From: Propionibacteriales bacterium
Lineage (GTDB): Bacteria; Actinomycetota; Actinomycetes; Propionibacteriales; Propionibacteriaceae
Assembly: GCA_030453285.1 (NCBI GenBank)
Contig: JAKDKP010000075.1
Location: forward strand, 1-8,156
DNA length: 8,156 nt
Direction: 5' to 3'
The notes beneath the pieces are model-generated. The model did not search any database. It saw only the letters and a list, made by a program, of their open reading frames with translations, and was not told where the DNA came from. Shown here one piece after another: positions 1-4,600 of this stretch. Position 1 is the first letter of the stretch. Every line of letters starts with the position of its first letter. The translations under genes were made by a program, and so were the position numbers.

Positions 1-428
1 TGCCCGACGAGGACACCAAGACTGGCCGCGTCGCCGCCATGATCGGACAGGGCCAAGTGCAGGCCTCGCCGATGGCGATGGCGGCCGTGGCCGCCTCGGT
101 CGAAGCGGGTCGTACGGTGATCCCGGTCCTGGTCGACAAGTACGCCCCCACGTCCAAGGCCAAGCCGCTGACCTCCGGTGAGGCCGGACAACTTCGGGCG
201 ATGATGCGCCGTACGGTCACCAACGGATCGGCCACCTTCCTCCGCTCGTACGAGAAGCTGGGCGCGAAGACCGGCACCGCCGAGTACGGCACCGATGACC
301 CGCCCCGTACGCATGCGTGGATGATCGTCGAGGGCGATGACCTGGCGTTGGCGGTCTTCGTCGCCGACGGTGACTCTGGCTCGGCGACGGCGGGCCCGAT
401 CGTCCGGGCCGTACTCGCCAGTCGTTGA
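1..428 (+). CDS. Penicillin-binding protein, C-terminal part of the transpeptidase domain (5'-truncated)
   Basis: The reading frame is open from the window edge (first full codon at 3) to the TGA at 426-428, so the N-terminus lies outside. About 141 residues remain. They match the end of a class B penicillin-binding protein transpeptidase: an IGQGQVQASPMAMA stretch near 39-80, then the conserved KTGTAE box at 267-284, which is the KTG triad that lines the beta-lactam and substrate pocket. After it come PPRTHAW and a short hydrophobic strand (LALAVFVADG) that end the fold. The enzyme would cross-link peptidoglycan stem peptides outside the cytoplasmic membrane. The DPPRTHAW sequence and short tail resemble actinobacterial PBPs with a MecA_N/NTF2-like N-terminal domain rather than FtsI, but that domain is not visible here. 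The SxxK and SxN motifs would also be upstream, so the subclass is an inference. Confidence 0.88.
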   Translation, partial: PDEDTKTGRVAAMIGQGQVQASPMAMAAVAASVEAGRTVIPVLVDKYAPTSKAKPLTSGEAGQLRAMMRRTVTNGSATFLRSYEKLGAKTGTAEYGTDDPPRTHAWMIVEGDDLALAVFVADGDSGSATAGPIVRAVLASR

Positions 429-446
429 GTGCTGGCTGCACGTCGC

Positions 447-497
447 GACGTCAGGACCGACCGTCTCGGACGGCTCAGAGAGGTCGCCGCTGACGTC
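447..497 (+). terminator. Nested stem-loop after the penicillin-binding protein gene, possible terminator
   Basis: An 8-base perfect inverted repeat, GACGTCAG at 447-454 and CTGACGTC at 490-497, continues inward as GACC (455-458) with GGTC (482-485), leaving a 4-base bulge. The interior holds a small hairpin, CCGTC (461-465) and GACGG (469-473) with a 3-base loop. It begins 18 bases after the upstream stop codon and has no T-run, as is common for actinobacterial terminators. It could equally be an RNA processing element or a leader structure for folC. Confidence 0.4.
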
Positions 498-513
498 TGG
501 GCGTCGGTGCGAT

Positions 514-545
514 GAGGGAAGGTGCCAGGCGGTTGCGCCTAGGAT
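514..545 (+). promoter_or_regulatory. Putative folC promoter (GAGGGAAG, 18-base gap, TAGGAT)
   Basis: TAGGAT at 540-545 fits the TANNNT -10 consensus used by actinobacterial housekeeping sigma factors. A transcript starting 7 bases downstream would begin near 552, four bases before the ATG at 556. No TTGACA-like -35 is present at the expected distance. Instead GAGGGAAG (514-521) occurs 18 bases upstream, and the same 8-mer precedes the ndk -10 box. The call rests on the -10 match and position only. Confidence 0.45.
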
Positions 546-555
546 GACCGGTGAC

Positions 556-2109
556 ATGACTGACATCCCCACCGGCCAGGACCAGACCGCCGCCGACCAC
601 ACCATCGCCGATCGCGCCCACCGCGACCTGGTCGCCGAACTCACCTCTCGTTGGCCCGAACACCGGGTCGCTCCCGGCCTGGCCAGGATCTCGGCGCTGA
701 CCGAACTGCTGGGCGATCCCGAGCGGGCCTGCCCAGTGATCCAGATCGCTGGCACCAACGGCAAGGGGTCGACGGCGGCCATCATCGATGCGCTGCTGCG
801 TTCGACCGGACTCAGGACGGGACGGTTCTCCTCACCACACGTCAGCGACATCACCGAACGCATCTCGATCGATGGCCGGCCGATCAGTCGCGAACGTTTT
901 GCCGAGGTGTGGGCTGACGTCAAACCGTACGTCGAGATGGTCGACCAGCAGCAGTTGGACGGTGTCGCGATGACCTTCTTCGAGGTGATCACCGGCATGG
1001 CGTACGCCGCCTTCGCCGACGCCCCGGTCGATGTGATGATCATCGAGACCGGCCTGGGCGGGACCTGGGATGCGACCAATGTCGCCGACGCGCAGGTCGC
1101 GGTGATCACCCCGATCGATCTGGATCACACTCATCTGCTGGGGGAGTCACTGGCCGAGATCGCCGGTGAAAAGGCGGGCATCATCAAGCCCGGCAGCCAG
1201 GCCATCCTCGCCGGGCAACAACTTCCGGCGGCGGAGGTGCTGTTGGCCCGCTGCGCCGAGGTCGGAGCCCTGACGCATCGGGAGGGTGTCGACTTCGCCC
1301 TGCTCGGGCGGACAGTCGCCGTTGGTGGTCAGCAGTTGCGGATCAACGCCAGTGAGGGCCCGCTCGATGACATCCTGTTGCCCCTGCACGGCGAACACCA
1401 GGCACGCAACGCGGTCCTCGCGATCGCCGCTGCCGAAGCGTTCCTCGGCATGATGGCACTCGATCGCGACGTGATCAACGAGGGCCTGGCTGATGTCGTG
1501 CTGCCCGGTCGGCTCGAGGTCGTACGGACATCCCCAACGATCCTGTTGGACGGGGCCCACAACCCGCACGGCGCCCGTGCTGCCGCGGCGGCCGTGACCG
1601 AGGCCTTCGACCTGCAGCCCTGCGTCGGTGTGATCGCGGCAATGTCGGACAAGGACCACCGGGGCGTGCTGGCGGCTTGGCAGGACGTCTTCACCTCTGT
1701 GGTGGTGACGCGGGCCGCCACCGACCGGTCGACGCCGGTCAAGGAGTTGGCGGCCATCGCGGCCGAAGTCTTCACCCCGGGGCGGGTGCAGGTCGCCCAC
1801 CGGATGGACGACGCGATCGAACTCGCCGTCCGGCTCGCCGATGCCCAGGACACCGGCGCCGGAGGGATCGTGGTGACCGGCTCGGTGATCGCGGTCGGTG
1901 AGGCCCGCAATCTGCTGGTCGACGCCGAATCGGCCGTACGGTCTCGCAACGACGACGAGGACGACGAGGACGACGACGGCTTCATGGACTTCGATGATGA
2001 CGTCCGTCGACGGGCCACCGCTGCCGATTTCGACGATGACGTCGACCAGCCGGGCCTGCTGCCCGATGAGGATGCCGACCCGTCGGATCCTTGGGGACGA
2101 GAGCGATGA
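556..2109 (+). CDS. folC: Bifunctional folylpolyglutamate synthase / dihydrofolate synthase
   Basis: FolC is a cytoplasmic ATP-dependent ligase. It adds L-glutamate to dihydropteroate to make dihydrofolate, and further glutamates to folates. The 517-residue product shows the Mur-ligase-like plan: P-loop GTNGKGS at residues 66-72, then SPHVSDITERI, the IETGLGGTWDATNV segment, ITPIDLDHTHLLG and EKAGIIKPG, and in the C-terminal ligase domain LLDGAHNPHG around residues 330-339. The ATG at 556 was chosen because it sits just past a TAGGAT -10 box. An in-frame ATG at 544 (521 residues) overlaps that box, and longer upstream extensions read through non-coding-looking sequence. The fold ends near GSVIAVGEARNLLVD. 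About 52 further residues (from residue 466) are rich in Asp and Glu, which is unusual for FolC. The stop codon overlaps the next start by 4 bases, indicating translational coupling. Identity is secure; the start is less so. Confidence 0.96.
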   Translation: MTDIPTGQDQTAADHTIADRAHRDLVAELTSRWPEHRVAPGLARISALTELLGDPERACPVIQIAGTNGKGSTAAIIDALLRSTGLRTGRFSSPHVSDITERISIDGRPISRERFAEVWADVKPYVEMVDQQQLDGVAMTFFEVITGMAYAAFADAPVDVMIIETGLGGTWDATNVADAQVAVITPIDLDHTHLLGESLAEIAGEKAGIIKPGSQAILAGQQLPAAEVLLARCAEVGALTHREGVDFALLGRTVAVGGQQLRINASEGPLDDILLPLHGEHQARNAVLAIAAAEAFLGMMALDRDVINEGLADVVLPGRLEVVRTSPTILLDGAHNPHGARAAAAAVTEAFDLQPCVGVIAAMSDKDHRGVLAAWQDVFTSVVVTRAATDRSTPVKELAAIAAEVFTPGRVQVAHRMDDAIELAVRLADAQDTGAGGIVVTGSVIAVGEARNLLVDAESAVRSRNDDEDDEDDDGFMDFDDDVRRRATAADFDDDVDQPGLLPDEDADPSDPWGRER

Positions 2110-2480
2110 TGCTGAAGAAGAACAACCCGATGGGCAAGGTGCTGCTGTCGGTGTTGATCTTCGAGGCTGTCTGCACCGGACTGGCCGTACCGGTCATGAT
2201 CAACGTCGACGGCGTCGGATTGGTCTCCAGCGTCGTATTCGGCGGCGGCACGGCGGTGCTGGCTCTGCTGGCAACAGCGCTGATGCGGGTAACACGAGTT
2301 GGCTACCCGCTGGGATGGCTCACGCAGGTCGCCTGCGTGGCACTCGGTCTGGTCACTACCGGCATGTTCTTCGTCGGCGGGATGTTCGCGGCGCTGTGGA
2401 TCATCAGTTTCGTCCTCGGCAGGCGGTTGGAGGCCATGGCGTCACGGGCCGAGGGAAGTCCGACCGCTCACGCCGGTTAG
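2106..2480 (+). CDS. DUF4233-type small membrane protein
   Basis: This 124-residue protein has four likely membrane-spanning segments: LLSVLIFEAVCTGLAVPVMI, then a stretch from about GLVSSVVFGG to LLATAL, then WLTQVACVALGLVTTGMFF, and finally GGMFAALWIISFVLG. It begins with a lysine-rich cytoplasmic-type N-terminus (MMLKKNNP) and ends in a short polar tail. Size, topology and position between folC and ndk match the actinobacterial DUF4233 family, which has no established function. The ATG at 2106 overlaps the folC stop (ATGA), and GGGGACGAGAG just upstream can serve as ribosome-binding site. A second ATG follows at once at 2109, and a TTG at 2091 is a less likely start. The family name comes from recognition of pattern and context, not a profile search. 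A role linked to folate or nucleotide metabolism would be guilt by association only. Confidence 0.85.
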   Translation: MMLKKNNPMGKVLLSVLIFEAVCTGLAVPVMINVDGVGLVSSVVFGGGTAVLALLATALMRVTRVGYPLGWLTQVACVALGLVTTGMFFVGGMFAALWIISFVLGRRLEAMASRAEGSPTAHAG

Positions 2481-2483
2481 GAT
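2451..2483 (+). promoter_or_regulatory. Putative leaderless ndk promoter (GAGGGAAG, 19-base gap, TAGGAT)
   Basis: TAGGAT at 2478-2483 is followed by exactly six bases and then the ndk ATG at 2490. Transcription would therefore start at or within a base of the A of the start codon, the classic geometry of actinobacterial leaderless mRNAs. There is no Shine-Dalgarno sequence in the 20 bases before the ATG, in agreement. The first three bases of the box are the TAG stop codon of the preceding gene. GAGGGAAG at 2451-2458 repeats the 8-mer found upstream of folC; no TTGACA-like -35 is visible. Confidence 0.6.
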
Positions 2484-2489
2484 TTCGCA

Positions 2490-2921
2490 ATGACTTCTGA
2501 GACTTCGCAGCTTCCGCGCTCATTCGTGTTGATCAAACCGGACGCGGTCCGTCGTGGACTCGCCGGTACGGTCCTGGCGCGGTATGAGGCCAAGGGTCTA
2601 CGCATCGTCGCCCTCGAACAACGACGTGTGGATGGGGCGCTGGCCGATCAGCACTATGCCGAGCACGTCGATCGCGACTTCTATCCGCCGCTGCGCTCGT
2701 TCATCACCTCCGGTCCGTCGATCGCCGTGGTCCTTGAGGGTGATGAAGTGATTGAGACCGTACGGTCGATCAACGGAGCCACCGACGGTCGCAAGGCTGC
2801 GCCGGGGACCATTCGCGGTGACCTCTCGCTGTCGAATCGCGAGAACCTCGTGCATGGCTCGGACTCGCCGGAGTCCGCCGCCCGGGAGATCGAGCTCTGG
2901 TTTCCAGAACTCCCGGCCTGA
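2490..2921 (+). CDS. ndk: Nucleoside diphosphate kinase
   Basis: Ndk transfers the gamma-phosphate of ATP to nucleoside diphosphates through a phosphohistidine intermediate, keeping NTP and dNTP pools balanced in the cytoplasm. The 143-residue product is of normal family length. It shows the N-terminal strand SFVLIKPDAVRRG (residues 11-23), the ITSGPSIAVVLEG segment of the ferredoxin-like core, GTIRGD (106-111) in the nucleotide-binding region, and the active-site NLVHGSDS with catalytic His122. It closes with REIELWFPE, also typical. The start is fixed by the short distance to the -10 box and by homology; no ribosome-binding site is present. It follows the DUF4233 gene by 9 bases, so it could be read both from the upstream operon and from its own leaderless transcript. 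No key residue is missing. Confidence 0.97.
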   Translation: MTSETSQLPRSFVLIKPDAVRRGLAGTVLARYEAKGLRIVALEQRRVDGALADQHYAEHVDRDFYPPLRSFITSGPSIAVVLEGDEVIETVRSINGATDGRKAAPGTIRGDLSLSNRENLVHGSDSPESAAREIELWFPELPA

Positions 2922-3080
2922 TCGATCTTGTTCGATTGACATCGTCCGGCCTCCTGATCGGCTGACGGGAACTGGTCGGCACGGGTTCGTGGTGCCCTGA
3001 TGGCCCCGCCAGGAACTCCAGTGACCGTCCGATCACAATTCGTACGTCGCGCCCTACTCCCTTTGGAATTGTCGGAACCA

Positions 3081-3098
3081 GAAGGCATCCTTCGAAGG
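3081..3098. promoter_or_regulatory. Palindromic candidate operator in front of the ROK regulator
   Basis: The pentamer GAAGG occurs three times in alternating orientation: GAAGG (3081-3085), cat, CCTTC (3089-3093), GAAGG (3094-3098). The last two copies form the perfect 10-base palindrome CCTTCGAAGG at 3089-3098. It lies 38 bases upstream of the preferred start of a gene with an N-terminal DNA-binding domain, where an autoregulatory operator would be expected. No convincing -10/-35 pair was found around it, so the assignment is an inference from symmetry and location. Confidence 0.35.
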
Positions 3099-3122
3099 GT
3101 CCATGACGGGCCCGACATACCG

Positions 3123-3130
3123 AAGGGGGG
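3123..3130 (+). promoter_or_regulatory. Ribosome-binding site deciding the ROK regulator start
   Basis: AAGGGGGG at 3123-3130 lies five bases before the ATG at 3136 and is the only strong Shine-Dalgarno-like sequence in the region. The alternative in-frame ATG at 3103 has no comparable site and lies beside a palindrome that may be an operator, so 3136 is preferred. Confidence 0.7.
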
Positions 3131-3135
3131 ACGAC

Positions 3136-4293
3136 ATGCCCAGGCGCAACACGTGGTCGTTGGATGCGACGTCACAGGCCGTCGCCCGTGAGGTGCTGCG
3201 CCGTGGTCCCTTGTCGCGTGCCGAACTGGCCCGACAGTTGCACCTCTCCGGGCCGAGTGTCAGCCGAATCGTCAAACCGCTGGTCGCCAGCGGTCTCCTG
3301 CTGGAGGAGGGGCCCGCCCGTCTCACCCGGACCGGTCGACCCTCGGTGCCGCTGCGGTTCAACGAGCGTCTGGGGCTGTTCTGCGGGCTGGGTATCGGGG
3401 TCGACAGTCTTCAGGTCGTGGTGAGCAGCGTGACCGGTCGGGTCCTGCACGAACGCGACTACCCGTTGGACACCGGACGTCCCGAGGTGGCGGTTGTCGC
3501 CCTCGCCAAGGCGATCGAATGGGCTCGGCAGCGGGAACCGTTGACGGCTGCCGTCGGCATCAGTATTCCCGGAATCGTGGAGAGCAATCGGATTGTCCGA
3601 CGGTCCCGACGATTGGGGTGGTCCGATGTCGATCTGGTGGGGCTGCTGCGCCGCGAGACCGATCTCAGCATCATGGTCAGCAACGACTTCCATGCCCTGA
3701 CCGTTGCCGAGCACTGGTTTGGATTCGGTTTGGAGTACGAGTCCTTCCTCGCACTGATCATCGATGGCGTTGTTGGAGCCGGCGTCGTGGTCAATGACCG
3801 GCTTGCCCAGGAGAGTGATGGGCGAGGCGGTCTGGTCGGCCACAATCTCGTCCTGCCTGGTGGGCCGGTCTGTCCCCAGGGCCATATCGGTTGTGCCGAT
3901 GGGCTGTTGACGCGGCGTGCCCTGGCCGAGCAATTCGGAGCCGCTTTCGGGCGGGACGTCTCATACGACGAGGGGGTGGCGCTGGCCGAACGGGGTGACG
4001 AGACGTCTCGTCGAGTGCTGACGCGAGCGGCCGAGGGCCTTGCGGTCCTGATCGGCGAACTGTGCAACCTGATGGGGCACTCCAACGTGGTGGTGACCGG
4101 CGATGGTGCACGCTGGGTGGCGCTGGTCCACGACCAGCTCGTCGCCGACGTCGAGGCCAGACAGATTCGTGGTGACGCCACCATGCAGGTGGACATCCGC
4201 TGTTGGGGGCCCAGCGACTGGGGGCGCGCCGGCGCCATTGCAGCAATTCGCTATTGCCCCTTCATGGACACCAGCGGCGGGTCCCACATCTGA
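3136..4293 (+). CDS. ROK-family transcriptional regulator with degenerate sugar-kinase domain
   Basis: The 385-residue protein starts with a winged helix-turn-helix (about residues 13-65; AELARQLHLSGPSVSRIVKPL), followed by an actin/hexokinase-type ROK domain. This is the layout of NagC/XylR/Mlc-type regulators, which bind DNA in response to a sugar or sugar phosphate. Several ROK signatures are altered. The phosphate-binding DxGxT position reads GIGVD (86-90). The catalytic-type Asp is kept in SND (D184). The sugar-contacting ExGH motif reads LVGH (233-236), with Glu lost and His kept. The zinc site CxCGxxGC reads CPQGHIGC (246-253), so the second Cys is Gln. Kinase activity is therefore unlikely and ligand binding may be changed. 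No sugar transport or catabolic gene lies nearby to suggest an effector. It stands apart from both neighbours: 214 bases after ndk and 307 before rne. Family assignment is firm; the ligand and targets are unknown. Confidence 0.9.
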   Translation: MPRRNTWSLDATSQAVAREVLRRGPLSRAELARQLHLSGPSVSRIVKPLVASGLLLEEGPARLTRTGRPSVPLRFNERLGLFCGLGIGVDSLQVVVSSVTGRVLHERDYPLDTGRPEVAVVALAKAIEWARQREPLTAAVGISIPGIVESNRIVRRSRRLGWSDVDLVGLLRRETDLSIMVSNDFHALTVAEHWFGFGLEYESFLALIIDGVVGAGVVVNDRLAQESDGRGGLVGHNLVLPGGPVCPQGHIGCADGLLTRRALAEQFGAAFGRDVSYDEGVALAERGDETSRRVLTRAAEGLAVLIGELCNLMGHSNVVVTGDGARWVALVHDQLVADVEARQIRGDATMQVDIRCWGPSDWGRAGAIAAIRYCPFMDTSGGSHI

Positions 4294-4359
4294 GACAGGT
4301 GGCCCCTGCTGGACCGATCGACCGGAAGGCGCACCACCGACACCGGATGGTCCCTGGCC

Positions 4360-4386
4360 TTGATCCCCACCGATGTGTGGGATACT
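4360..4386 (+). promoter_or_regulatory. Possible rne promoter (TTGATC ... TGG-GATACT)
   Basis: GATACT at 4381-4386 matches TATACT in five of six positions and is preceded by TGG, an extended -10 pattern. TTGATC at 4360-4365 could act as the -35, but the 15-base spacing is short. A start near 4393 would give an rne leader of about 208 bases. This is the best promoter-like sequence in the region, but a match of this quality can arise by chance. Confidence 0.35.
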
Positions 4387-4590
4387 ACGAAAAGGTTGAG
4401 GGTGCCGCCGGCGCCTGAGATCGTGAGGACATCCGCGAAGTGACAGTTCGCGGCGCAGCCCGTCTCGACCGCGACGCACGTGCCCGGAAAGCACGCGACC
4501 GCGGTGACACGCCGAGCTGCTCCCCACGAACACCGCAAGCTTCCCGCCCCGTGTGGCGGCGTACGAGTTCGGCACCTCGGTGTGCCGATG

Positions 4591-4596
4591 AAGGAG
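4591..4596 (+). promoter_or_regulatory. rne ribosome-binding site
   Basis: AAGGAG is followed by four bases (TCTC) and the ATG at 4601. This strong match to the Shine-Dalgarno sequence fixes the rne start at 4601. It lies two bases after the base of a 7-bp hairpin, so access to it could depend on RNA structure. Confidence 0.8.
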
Positions 4597-4600
4597 TCTC

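Larger units (their letters stand above)
4294..4600 (+). promoter_or_regulatory. Non-coding leader region of rne with four hairpins
   Basis: No convincing gene lies in these 307 bases; open frames here run on into rne in other phases and look like shadows. Four short perfect stems can be drawn: CCGCGAA/TTCGCGG (4433-4439 with 4447-4453, 7-base loop), CGTGC/GCACG (4479-4483 with 4491-4495), CCGCC/GGCGG (4544-4548 with 4555-4559) and TCGGCAC/GTGCCGA (4569-4575 with 4582-4588, 6-base loop). The last ends two bases before the rne Shine-Dalgarno sequence. In E. coli the long rne 5' UTR is structured and lets RNase E control its own mRNA; a parallel role here is an inference. No terminator for the upstream gene is evident. 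Confidence 0.5.

Noticed and set aside
337..555. A 5' extension of folC back to 337
   Set aside because: It would overlap the end of the penicillin-binding protein gene and run through the stem-loop and promoter. The extra residues are Arg/Ser-rich and unlike FolC N-termini.
2921..2936. ATCGA/TCGAT inverted repeat at the end of ndk as a terminator
   Set aside because: The stem is only 5 AT-rich-leaning base pairs with no T-run, too weak to call.
2936..2941. A perfect TTGACA -35 hexamer just after ndk
   Set aside because: No acceptable -10 box lies 16-18 bases downstream, so a promoter cannot be supported.
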